A stretch of 64,000 bases of DNA, from positions 25,675,501 to 25,739,500 of the forward strand of contig CANTUV010000032.1 in the NCBI GenBank assembly GCA_947685225.1, written 5' to 3'. The translations under genes and the position numbers were made by a program. Positions 45,821 to 57,409 of the stretch are shown piece after piece. The DNA comes from Garcia nutans (lineage: Eukaryota > Streptophyta > Magnoliopsida > Malpighiales > Euphorbiaceae). The notes under the pieces are model-generated. The model saw nothing but the letters and a program-made list of their open reading frames with translations, was not told where the DNA came from and made no database searches. Position 1 is the first letter of the stretch. Every line of letters starts with the position of its first letter.

Positions 45821-47559
45821 TAGATTATTAAAACTAATATCTAAATATATCTCTAAAATCATGTTACAACTCATTCCTAAATCTAGTTGAAGAAAACATT
45901 GGTTGAAGAAGAAAAAGAACTCATTACATCAACTATATTATTTGCAGCAACTACAATATCTATAATATACAAATTTACACACCCAAATAACAACCCACGT
46001 ACAAAAAAATAAAAGAGCAAAGCAACATAATAGATAAAAAAAATACTTTCTTCAAATTTAAATAATTATACCAAAATAGATATTCATTCATTACATCAAA
46101 GTTCATTACACAAAACCAAAATGGAAACTTGCATTATAGCAAGTTTCATCCAAACAATAAAAATATTCTATATCAATAGAGCATTACAACAATTACCCAA
46201 TAAATAATTCCAACTAAAAAAAATGTTCTTTTTGGGTTCAAATCTATCTAAGAAGCCCTAGGTGTGTTTGATTCATTCACCACAATGGCATCTCAAGTGA
46301 TAGCTTCAGTTATCTCGAATTCATTTCAAATGAAAAATAATAATGAATAAGAAGAATTTTACAAGAATAGAAGAACAATTTAAGAAGAAGAAGAAATAAG
46401 CCAAAATAACAAATTTGAAGAATAGGAAAATTAGGGTATTACTTCACACCAGAAAAATAAGAAGGAGAAGAAGAGAAATCAGATCTACCGATTAGAAAGA
46501 AATCAAGTACTATGTTTTCAACATGCAGATGTCATCACTTACATCAATATGTGTGCATTAAACCTCCCTACTAAATTAGCCAAATTGTGTTTGTAAACTA
46601 CAAAATATGTGAGTTTAAAGGGCTAGATGGTTAAAATATAAGTTAAAGGAACAAACTAATTGATCGAGTAATGTTCATGGAACTACACACGTACTTGGCC
46701 CTAAATAATTAAAAGAACAACCTAGATTAGGTTAACCCTAATCAAATTAATTATTAAAAGGTTTAATCCAATTTTTAGGGTTAACATATAGTAAATCACA
46801 GAAAAAGATATAAAGAATTCCAACAAATAGACAAAATATGTTCAAATATATATGCAATTAATAAAAGAAGCTGTTGGGTGTTAGGTTTCTTCTTAATCAA
46901 AGACAAACTGCATTACAAGATATTTTTTTATCTTTTGTCTTACCATATGGATTTGATTTAAGCAGGTAGTTATAATTTTAGAAATAACAAGTTAGTTTTG
47001 TGATTGACTTAAAACTACATCATGAATTGATTGCTTTTCTAAACATGCACTGATATTAATCAAATTATTCTTAAGGACATTGATTGAGAAGTTGAAAAAT
47101 TGACCTTCTTTGGGTGCTTTGCAGCTTTGGTATGGGCTCTCAAAAACCTTTGCTAAAGATGCTGCTTGGAAATTTACAAATGATTTGGTCAAAATAAATC
47201 AAGGATGGGTGATTGGTCCTTTTGTACAACCAACTCTTAATCTCCCTATGGAACTCTTCTTTAATCAAAGATGACATTGCACATATAATTTTATTCCATT
47301 TCAAGTGGAAGGAATTTGCAATCAACCTTGCAAAATAATTAATAAAAAGAGTGTGAGTCTCTGACCAATGTTCAAATTCTGATAGAATTATTATTCAAAA
47401 ATAAGTATTTGCTCTAGAGACTACTTACCTTTTGACTTGTAAGCGTGAATTTTTTTGTTTATTTGGCCATCCAAATAAATCTATTTCAATACATACGTAG
47501 CACAAATTAAACAATGGATTCAAAATAGATAATAAATCAGACATTTACCTTTTATTTTC
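45821..47559. other. Intergenic DNA right of the MULE
   Basis: No recognised gene. Small minus-strand frames at 46,992-47,325 have ordinary-looking translations (for example NSFHLKWNKIICAMSSL) but no family I recognise and no supporting context. The sequence is otherwise AT-rich. Confidence 0.35.
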
Positions 47560-49426
47560 TGTTAGGTATATATGATATGCCCTAGCTCCAATTGCTCATG
47601 TAATAATTGAATACTTGTTTTAATTAATGCTTGACATTTGTGATTTTTTGACATCATGTTTAATTTTGTTAATATATTATTGCCTTCATTAAATTTAAGA
47701 CTTGTCATCATGATGAGGATCATGATAATAAGAGTCAAGTTTTTTATAATTTAATCTAAACTTGTTCTTGATCATAAAATCATTAAATAGAATTTTAATG
47801 ATCCCATTAGATCAATATATATATGATGGTATCTATAAGATAGAAATTAGTTGATCTCATTAACTAAATTACATATATAGATGGTGCATATGAAGATATG
47901 ACCATTGAACCAACTCAATGAAGAATTCCCAATGGTTAAAATTACCAATAAACTATCAATATGATATTCTTTTGAAAAATACAATGTAACAGTTTCCTTT
48001 AACCTGAGATCATTATCTTCAAATCATTATAGGAATTAACAAGATATTTGTTATGCTTTGATACTGGACACCTATTGCCTTATAGCAATAATTAAAAGGA
48101 TATTGAATATAATTAAATACTTGTAGAATTAGTGATTGATCAAGATAGAATTTGTCAACTCTTGGTAATAAGTTTAAGCTCTATATTGTCATTAAATATA
48201 AATGGCTTAATTAAGACCTTGGCTAGGATAAAGGAATGAAGAAGAAAGGAGTTTCTTAAGTCATTCACTTGTTATTTATAATTAACATGAAACATAGTTG
48301 GCAATCTATTGAGATTTGACAAGGTAAACTATATCATAGAATTGACCCGAAGCCATAATGACAGAAGAAAATATTATATTATTCTTCTATAGGTTCTTGA
48401 TAGTAATTAATTACTTCATACTATTTGGTCATTAAGAAGTGCTGCTAGATGCCAACCTTAATTAGTAAATTAGTTTGACCAATTTGCTATCGATTTAGTA
48501 TTGAACCTATGTAGCCGCATACTAATGAGTGTTCTGGGCTTTACTAATGGATTAATTATATTATTATTATTTAATTATTTAATTAGAGAATTTAATTATT
48601 TAAATAAATAATATTTTTAGTCCAAATGAAATATTATTATATTCTATGCTAGTACCAAGAATATAATTAATATTATTAGCGGTGAATTAAATTTTTCTAT
48701 TTAGAATTGAAATTTTAATTAATTAATATTTTATGGATAAACTTATTATATATATTTTAAATTATTATTTACATATTTTATATATAAATAATTAAAATTA
48801 AAATTAAATAATTCCATAACCAATACTTATGGCCATGGATAAATAAAATTTAGTGCATTATGATTAATGCACATTGAAAAGTCTTTCGACAAAGTATAAT
48901 GGTTAGTGCATTATATAATAATGCACACTAATAATAATATATATAATAATGGTTAGTGCATTATGTAATAATGTACATATGGCTATATATATATATATAT
49001 ATTCATGGCCACGGAATGCATTTTACAAAAAATTGGTATTTTACAAATTTCGAAAGAGAAGTTGAGAGATAGAAAGAAATTAATGAAGTCTTAATTTTAT
49101 AGAAAATAGTTAGAAGATTAAGAGTGTCTTAATCTTATAGAAATATTTATCCACTTTTAAAGGCTAGTGTTTTAATGAAAATTCTAGCTTAAAATTTTAA
49201 TTTGCTTGTGAGTTCTATTTGTCAAAGGGTTGATAGCAAAGCTCAGTCTCAGTGTGAATACATATTGAGACTTTATACAATCAAAGTTTTAATATCAAGA
49301 ACTTACTTATAGGTATTATTAAAATATGTTTTCAATACATATATATATATATAATTTTGAACGCAAATAAATCTATCTTTGATTATTTTAATTTTTCACT
49401 GTGTATTATGAACACTGAATAATCCA
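47560..49426 (+). repeat. Copia-like LTR followed by a primer site
   Basis: It starts TGTTAGGTATATATGATATG and ends near AATAATCCA. The primer-site-like TGGTATCAAAGCC is at 49,431-49,443. The length of about 1.87 kb suits a long copia LTR. It contains three near-palindromic repeats TAGTGCATTATNNTAATGCACA at 48,851, 48,904 and 48,954. The boundaries are judged from the terminal motif and primer site only, because no partner LTR is present. Confidence 0.5.
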
Positions 49427-49430
49427 TTAG

Positions 49431-49443
49431 TGGTATCAAAGCC
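49431..49443 (+). other. Primer-binding-site-like sequence
   Basis: TGGTATCAAAGCC differs by one base from the initiator-Met-type site TGGTATCAGAGCC seen in the two Copia elements of this window. Confidence 0.6.
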
Positions 49444-49659
49444 TTGGATTTGTGCATTTAAATTATATTTGAAGAGTTCAAATATAATTATAATTGCCAG
49501 TAAAAGTATATTTTGTTTGGATATTCTCCAAAAGTTTATTTTATTGTGAATAAAATAAAATAATATAATATTATCTTATTGAGATAAGATAATAATTAGA
49601 AGAGGATTTCCAAATAAATCTTTAACATAAGATGTTATATATATATATATATATATATA

Positions 49660-51852
49660 TTTTAATACCCTTATACACTACATACGTATAATACATACAC
49701 TACATATATGTAAAATATATATGTAGAACACAAGAATGTCACCAACCTCCATAGAAAATTCTCCTTAATTTTATCGAAATAGATTATCCTTTATAAGATA
49801 AATCTAATAGATAAATAAATAAATATTAATAATTAAATGTTAAAATACAAATTTAAAAGAAAATATCTAGGAAAAATTGGCCATAGTTTTTTTTTGTAAA
49901 TTGAATATTTTCCAAAAGAAAATCAACAAAACACAACCTACATAAAACACACTCCCAATATATTTATCATTCAAACTCCTCCATTTTTCAAAACTACTCA
50001 ATAGTCATCAAAATTCATCTTTGTATATGCACATTCCAAAGTTCATAAACATAATTAAGATTTATATAATCTTCCCAAACATTACTTAAATCATTTAATT
50101 TACATAAAGTATCCCATATTTACAAAACCAAAATGCAATAAGAGTAAATTATACATATATCTGCATCGATTGGCATGGTCTTGCGGCAACTAGCTTTAAC
50201 TTCCAAAACAACCCTAGGGCTAGACCTAGTTTGGTCTAGCAGAGCTCTCTATCTCTCCCCTGTTACCTATGCAATAAAAGAATCGCGCTAAGCTACTAAC
50301 TTAGCGGTACTTACTTTGATAATAAAGGCATTTTAAAAACAATGCACTATGTTTTCCTTTCATACATGAAATGTATTATGTGTTAATGCATGCACTTCTC
50401 ATATAAATCATCAAGGTTTTACAAAACACATACATTGGTCCCAAAAGCCCCCATATAAGATTCAAGTTCCAGAAATATTATTTTAGTATATCGCAACACG
50501 GGGAACCTTATTGTCATATCAAACCACCCGAAGGTTAGTCCCCTATCAACTCCAGGGATCTGAGCATCATATAATACTACTTGTAGATACGTCCCCTATT
50601 GACACCTGTGTGTCTAGCCTCATAGGCGCTTAAAAATATCATCGTATATCAATGGCATTCCAAATCGACAGTATCAAACACAATTCTCTAGAACAAGATA
50701 TTGTAGAAGGTGACCATACATTCATACATTTTAACCATCTCCATTTCATTTACCATAATTAAATATTATTTCCATATTTTTAATATAATGCCATCACATT
50801 CCTCATTTCTTTAGTCACATATACAATGTGACTCCTCACCCATATTTCCTTATGTATTTTTTACAAATAATATATAGCAATGTTGTTAGTCATCCTACAA
50901 TGGCTTAACATGTCACCTTTTATACAATTCACACATTTTTACTCAAAACAATGCATCTTACATATGAAAATCAATGATAAAGTAGCTTAGCACATTCATA
51001 CCATCACAATGTGCTGGGCCAAACCAAATGCAATTGATTCACAAGTAATCAAAGTATGTACTAACCTTAATTATGCCAAACTCCAAGCTTAATTCACCCT
51101 CCAACTTCAACTTTACCAAATGCCTTTCTTCTCTTTAAATGTGCAAATTCACATTACTCAATCCTAAACCAAATTACAAATACAAATATAGCATTAATAA
51201 CTCATTCTAACACATTTTATTCAATTAAACATTAATTACATCAATTCTTCACAAATTTCACCAAAAAACCATAATTCAAAACTACTTCATCCAAACTACA
51301 ACAAAATCCAATCATTTCAACTAACCAACCTTAAAATCATTACTTCTACACCAAAATAATTTCATAATAATTTATTACAATAATTATTGAAACTCCCATT
51401 CAAAGTCCAATTTTCACATATTCATCTATTTAAAGAAAACTCCTTAAATTGGAAAGAAACCTCACATAGTATTGATACAACTTCAAAATTACGTTGAATT
51501 CCTTGAAATCCTTGCAAATTTAGTGTGGACGATGATGAAAAGTTCCCTTGTTCTTCAATAGAAAAATCGGGCAACAAGAAGAAGAAGAAGAAGAAGAAGA
51601 AAAAGAAGAAAATTTAACTTTTTAGTTTTTTTCATAACCACATATATATATTAAATAATTAAATAATTAATTATTAAATAAGATATTTCTTATCTTCCAT
51701 TCCAAAAATATTTTAATTTTAATTTTTATAACTCTTTGACTTTTTAACCTTTAATTTTTTAACTTTTACCAAATTTTGTTTTTTAGTTAAATTTATACTT
51801 TATGTATATTTAACATATACAATAAGTATACATACGTTATATTCCCCTTACA
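49660..51852 (-). repeat. Ty3-gypsy LTR, minus orientation, probably solo
   Basis: On the minus strand it begins TGTAAGGGGAATATAACG (51,852) and ends in a decayed terminus near 49,660. It shares with the outer solo LTR the hairpin next to GTAC (50,286-50,306), the CTCTNCCCTGTNACCT stretch just before it, and the decayed 'aagaatg(t/c)ca' end. It shares several long phrases with the LTR fragment at 5,692-7,640. A GAA microsatellite lies at about 51,568-51,612. It sits inside the leader of the Copia-like element at 47,560. Confidence 0.6.
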
Positions 51853-52739
51853 ACATATGTACCAGCTCTTCCAAATTATTTATTTAATTATGTTTTGATA
51901 AAACACAGATGTTATATTTTTAGTTTTATGTTTTCAATTATTTGGATTTAAATAATTTTAGTATGATAGTTACGCATAATTATTTAATTTTCAAAAGGTA
52001 TAATAAAATATGATATTAGGCATATTATTTATTTTAATAAATCCTATTTATATGTGATATAAGGATTTATTTATTTTTATAGATGTGATGTATGCGTGGT
52101 TAAAATAAATAATTAATATTTTGAATTTTATTTAGTTGTTACATGCTTGTATATTATATGTGATGTTAATTAATTTAAAAGTAAGTACATATAGACAAGT
52201 CCAACTAAATTTATATATTATGAGTGATTTTATCACCATGATAATATATATATATATATATATTAACAATAATTTTCTCCCATTTTAAAAATAAAAAAAA
52301 ATTGACTTCTTAAATAATAAAGTATAAGATATTTTGTTATATAGCTTTCTATAAAAAATAAATACTTTTATTTATATCATGTTTATGAAGAGCGCCGTGA
52401 CAACCAAAAGACTTATAATTCAGAAATAAAATAAAATTATTTATTATAAAATATGCAAATATGAAAAGAATTATTCAATCTTGTACTAAATGTATGGATT
52501 ACCCGGAGGGTATAAAATTTGATTTATTCTTTATAATTATTTAATAGATGAATTCAATTATGCCAATAGGAGTGACCTGACAACCAGAGGACTGTTGGAA
52601 CAGAGCTATTTAAGAAAATTGCATAGGGATGCAATTGATAAGAGTATCTACCTTTAAAAATTTGTATGGAAAATAGCTTGACTACCAAGGGACTCATTCA
52701 TATTATTAAAGGTTTTCTTCACTCCACTAAATAGAAATT
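51853..52739 (+). mobile_element. Non-coding internal remnant, probably of the Copia-like element at 47,560
   Basis: AT-rich sequence with no open frame of note. Three spaced motifs of the form TGAC(A/T)ACCA-AGGACT occur at about 52,397, 52,577 and 52,678, and ACCCGGAGGGTATAAAATTTG lies at about 52,500. I take it as the continuation of the interior interrupted at 49,660, but this is uncertain. Confidence 0.35.
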
Positions 52740-54096
52740 TTTTTTGTCTTAAACTATTGCAAGAGTATATGGTGAATAAGAGGGAGGTTTGATTCTTCCA
52801 ACTAGACAAGATTTCATCAAATTTTCAAACATTAAGAGTGATTTTAAAGGATTTCTAAGGACTAGGTAAGAATTCTTTAGATTTTCCTTACTCTTCTTTG
52901 AATTTATAAATATGTCAAATTTTGATTTGTGATGGAGTGTAAGTTAATTCATAAAATGGATTTGAATGATGTTATTTTGTTGTGGAAGTAAAGATTTTAT
53001 TGTTGGATTATTGATTTGAATAGGTTTAGTGGATGTTAGAGAGAAGAAGAAAGGAAATTAGGGTTTTTGGTGGAAATTGCAAAGAATTGGTGTAATTAAA
53101 GTTTAATTCATTAAAATGGCTTAAAATATGATTCTGGTCATATAATTGAACTTAAAACTTGATTTAGAATTGATTGGAATGGAATTTCAAAATTAAAGTG
53201 TATTAGGACAAATGTTGAAAATTTGGTAGAAATGAGATAATTTGAAGTTTGAGTAGTTAAAGTGAGTGGAATTATATTTCTAATAGTTTATTTAAACTCA
53301 TAATTTGGATAGGAGTTGGGTAGAATTAAGTTGCCTAATCAAAGTGGTGAAGGGCATTGGTAGAAGTTGGAGTTTGGAGGGGAAATTGGCTTGGGTTTTG
53401 GCATTTTAGATGTTTGTACATACCTTGATGCTTTATAGTTTAGTTGCATATGGATTAGCATAACATGTTGTGTTTACATGATAGTGTTATGCTACTTTAA
53501 TTTTAATGTTCATACATATAATGCATTGTTTGACATTAAAGTGTATGTAATATTTGATAAATGTGATGAAAAGCCACTGTATTATGGCAAGGGTTAATAT
53601 TATGTATATTATGAATGAAAAGTCAAAAATGAATAAGAAATGTGGAAAATTCTGTCATGTTGTAAATGAGACTAAAAAAATAAGAAATGTGACTGATTAT
53701 TATAAAATTATACATGATTATGGAACTAGAAATGAAAACGGATAAAATGTAATGCATGTTACCTTATTCAATGTATAGTTCCAGAAACTTGTATTTGGTT
53801 TTATTTGGCATGCCACAAGCCTTCAGGCTAGATACACTAATGTTATAAATATGATTATACTGGACAAGACACACTGGTGTCATAGACATGATTACGCCTT
53901 CAGTGAGACACGCTGGTGTCATTAAAGGACGTACCTTCGGGCGGGATTTGACACTTAGATTCTCAGTGTTGAGATGGACTGAATCAATGTTTCTAGAACA
54001 TGAATATTGTATTAGGATGTTTGGGCCCAATTTGTGTGTTGGTGATCATAGAATGTTGATGAATAATAAGTATAATGCATGATATTAAGGCATAAT
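52740..54096 (+). repeat. Truncated Ty3-gypsy LTR, plus orientation
   Basis: It shares phrases with the reverse complement of 49,660-51,852 (for example TGCTACTTTAATTTTAATGTTCATAC and ATGCATTGTTT-like sequence; TTGGCATTTTAG). It contains a splice-donor-like ACTAG/GTAAGA at 52,865/52,866 and three 37-38-bp repeats (GACACACTGGTGTCAT type) at 53,831, 53,868 and 53,906. It stops where the next LTR begins at 54,097, before any hairpin. Short open frames near 53,554-54,082 are not credible genes. Confidence 0.5.
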
Positions 54097-56354
54097 TGTA
54101 GACCCTTAATTTTTGACCCAATTCGGTCCATTATGTTTTATTTGGTTTAAAATGATTTTTGTTGTTTAATTGGTCCAAAATAATTTTAATTAAATAATTT
54201 TTACCTCAGTATCTAATTTTTATTAAGAAAAAATAAAAATAAACAAATAAAAATAAAAATTGGAATCGGAAAAAAATGGGCAGCGAAAAGTGGTCGCGCG
54301 GGCTCGTCGGGCCAACAGCACCTCACCCGCAGGCCTGCGGGCGTTTCGCCTGCAGGAATTTCCTGCGGGCGAAATAATTTCCGGCAGGAATTTCCTGCGG
54401 GCGAGTTATTTCGCGCAGGAATTTCCTGCGGGCAAGTTATTTTGCCCGCAGGAAATTCTTGCGGGCGAAACAACTCCCTGCAGGATTTTCCTGTGGGCTG
54501 GCACGCCCGCACGCCCAGCCACGGGCCCGACCCCAGTTTTTGCCAGCGCAAATTTTTTTGATCCAAATTTTAGAAACCTAATTCAATTAGGTTTTAATTT
54601 TTTTTATTAATATTAATTGCCGTGTGGAATTAGGAAGAAATAACCTAAAAACCACTATAAATAAGGATGAATTAATCCAAATTGGGGGATGAAAACTTTT
54701 CACAGTGAACATAGGATTTGAAACCAAATCAGTGAAGGAAAAGGGAAATTCAATTCAATTGATTTTTAAGAGCAACAGCAGCATGTATTAAGCAATTCAA
54801 AGGCAACCAAAGCTTGTCTTTGGAGCTAGTTCATCCAAGAAGAGTTATTTTTTGGAGAATCAACAAAAGAAGGTATGTTAAATTCTTTTTGATTTATGTT
54901 TTACAGTAGCCAAATTATGAAATTAGAGTTTTTTAAATAAAAAATCTTAGAGCTTTAATTTGATTTTTCCAAGATTAAAACACTAAAACTTGACTTTCTT
55001 TTGTAAAGAGACTTAAAATTGTTATTTTTTCTTCTTAAAGGCCTTAAATCACTAATTGAACATATTTTTGAACAAAACCAAAACCAAATTCTGTTTCTTT
55101 TAAGATTTTAAAGTAGGTTCTATTTCATTCAAAAAGCCTTAAAAAAACATCTTTTCTACTTATAAAAACTTCAATCCTTTTGTTTAAATTCATAAAACTT
55201 CATAAAATATCAAATTGATTTCTAAAAACCCTAAAAATTCTCTTACCCGAGAACCCTAATCTTAAACCTTAAAATCCAAAATTTAACTTTTAAACCTAAA
55301 ATAATGAACCCTAATCCTTTTAAAACCTTAAACCATAATTTTTATGAACCCTAATCCTTTTAAAACATTAAAAAACATAAAAACATAAAAACTCAAAAAT
55401 TACACAGTAGCTTAAAGTTCAATAAGCCAAAAATCACAAATTAAAGTACTTTTAAGGTATTTAAAACCCTAGTTTCATGATTTCACCATTCAAACCTTAA
55501 TTTGTTTAGTCAAAGAGTCTTACCAACCCTTTAAAACATAAAACCTTAATCTATTTTAATTCCATCAAAAGTCACAGTAGCTATAATTGAACTTTTATTT
55601 GCTTTATTCAATTCCATATTTACTTATACCTTGATTTATCTCTTATGCTTTATTCTATTTAATTTTAATACTTGATTTATTTAATTTATCATGGATGGAT
55701 GTTTATTTTATTGATATGTAAATACTTTTGATAAATGATTTATTTATGATGAATGATTATTTACTTTTATCAATCAATTTAGACTTCCAAAAGTTGTAAG
55801 AGGTATGTTTCCACTTGGTGGGTACCTCATTATTTAAACATCATGTAATTTAATTTGCTTTTCTATTTTAGAACTTATATAAAGGGCATGTTTCTACCTT
55901 TTGGTGGGTGTCCTATCTAGGCATGTGATGTAAGGACATGTTTCCATCCTTGGATGGGTGTCCATTTATTTGTTTTGTTTTGTTTGGACATTGCTTTGAT
56001 TTTAATATAATGATGTTTTCTTTTTATTGTGTGTAGTATGGATAATATTATTATATTTAAGAATTTTATAATATTAAGACCTGTAAAGGAGGCCGGTTCC
56101 AATGAACCGGGCGTTGTGGGGGTGTTGGGCCATTTCTCACCTTCCCCACACGTACCCAACTTTCTGAACTCATTAAGGGGTTGGGGATTCCTTAGGAATC
56201 GAGTCATCCACCCCTTTCTTTTTCTCGGTCCGTCCGGGTGGCGACTCCATTTTCTCCGAACTTAGGTCTGTGTTCTCTAAGGCCCCGAGCCTAAACAGTG
56301 CCGAAGTCGCAAGAACCATTCCACCGGGAGTGGGGGCGAAAATTCCCGCTCACA
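54097..56354 (+). repeat. LTR of Tat-type element 1
   Basis: It begins TGTAGACCCTTAATTTTTGAC and ends CCCGCTCACA. Five palindromic GCAGGAATTTCCTGC units lie at 54,352-54,494, spaced about 32 bp apart. A TATA box TATAAATA lies at 54,655-54,662. A splice-donor-like AAG/GTATGT lies at 54,872/54,873. A partial copy of the primer site (TGGCGACTCCA) is at 56,239-56,249, inside the LTR. Open frames on both strands at 54,213-54,610 are by-products of the GC-rich palindromes. Confidence 0.75.
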
Positions 56355-56355
56355 G

Positions 56356-56373
56356 TGGCGACTCCACTGGGGA
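56356..56373 (+). other. Primer-binding site of Tat-type element 1
   Basis: TGGCGACTCCACTGGGGA lies one base after the LTR terminus CTCACA. This site is characteristic of Tat/Ogre-group plant gypsy elements; tRNA-Arg is the usual proposed primer, and I did not check the tRNA. Confidence 0.8.
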
Positions 56374-57409
56374 TAAGAGAAGTTGATTCCGTTGGTCTTT
56401 TTATTATTCTATTCTTTCTTATAATGATATTATCCATTGCATCATATTAGTTTGCATTGTGTGCGTGAGTTAGGATGCCCGTGTTACCCGTGTTATGTTA
56501 TGTAAGGGATACCATACTTTCACTCAAGGTATGGAGATCGAGCATGGCATAACCACTCATAGCCTCGTACCATTTGGTATATACTTGCTATGGGAACCTA
56601 AGCCTTTCTACCCAAAGACTAAAGCTCATATAATTGGCCTAGTCACTTTCCTTAGGTTTTACCCCAAATGCATGTTGTTTGACTATGGTTAGTTTATCTT
56701 AGTATAAATCATGGCTTATTTGGTTTGTTCTTTTTCTAATATGACCCAAGTACATTTGCAAGCTCAAAATAAATTTTTTCTTTAAAATCCAAAAGACCAA
56801 AACTATTTTCAAAATTTTTCAAGATGGTCTTTGGACATAAGACTTTTCTAAAAACAAATCAAAAATTCTTTGGCCCATGGCCCAAATACTAAGCCCAAAA
56901 TCCATTTTTCTAAAATCTTTTACAATGGGCTTAGAAACAAAACTAATTTTCACCCAATCTTTTCTTACAAAGAGCTTGCAAAAATATTTAGGTCAATTAT
57001 GAAATACCAAAAATCAATTGTGAGCCTAGTTTACACTAGAATTAAATTAACTATAGGCTTGTTTTTGGCATGAACCACTAGTTACCTCTTTTCAAGTGAG
57101 AAATCTATTTATAATAAGCCTCTTAATTTCATTTTAATCAAATATAGCATAAGAGCTACCTTAGTTGGTTGAATGGATTAAAACCTAATTAATGGGAATT
57201 ATCATGGATTGATTTACATTTTCGAAAATATAACTATTGGTTGAAACGTCCGAGGGAATTATTCGAAAACAAGATGCCCCATGTTGGTATTTTGTTAACC
57301 ATATACCTAAGAAAAGAGACTCGCCATTCGTGTGTGGATGTTATAAGGTTGGAAGGAACGTCCTAATTTGTCCTTGTTTGTCTATTATTTGTGCATACAT
57401 GCATACATG

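Larger units (their letters stand above)
54097..57409 (+). mobile_element. Tat-type Ty3-gypsy element 1: LTR, primer site and leader
   Basis: The LTR (54,097-56,354), primer site (56,356-56,373) and about 1 kb of leader are present. The second element's LTR then begins at 57,410. No gag or pol belongs clearly to element 1. Its leader (56,374-57,409) has only small frames with no family likeness. The primer site is identical in its first 18 bases to that of element 2, so the two are relatives, with element 2 probably nested in element 1. Confidence 0.7.

Noticed and set aside
46992..47325. Minus-strand frames of 61-66 codons
   Set aside because: They overlap each other, have no recognisable domain, and have no splice or context evidence. 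They are left as intergenic.
49660..54096. Single large inverted-repeat transposon formed by the two opposing LTR-like segments
   Set aside because: The similarity is that of two members of an LTR family. The ends are not symmetrical terminal repeats and there is no transposase between them.
54352..54494. CRISPR-like array (about 32-bp period, palindromic repeats)
   Set aside because: The repeat unit is only 15 bp, it lies in a plant LTR promoter with a TATA box behind it, and the spacers are themselves similar. No cas genes occur and the setting is eukaryotic.
54213..54610. Overlapping 116-117-codon open frames on both strands
   Set aside because: They are created by GC-rich palindromes in the LTR, mirror each other on opposite strands, and have repetitive G/P/A/R-rich translations.
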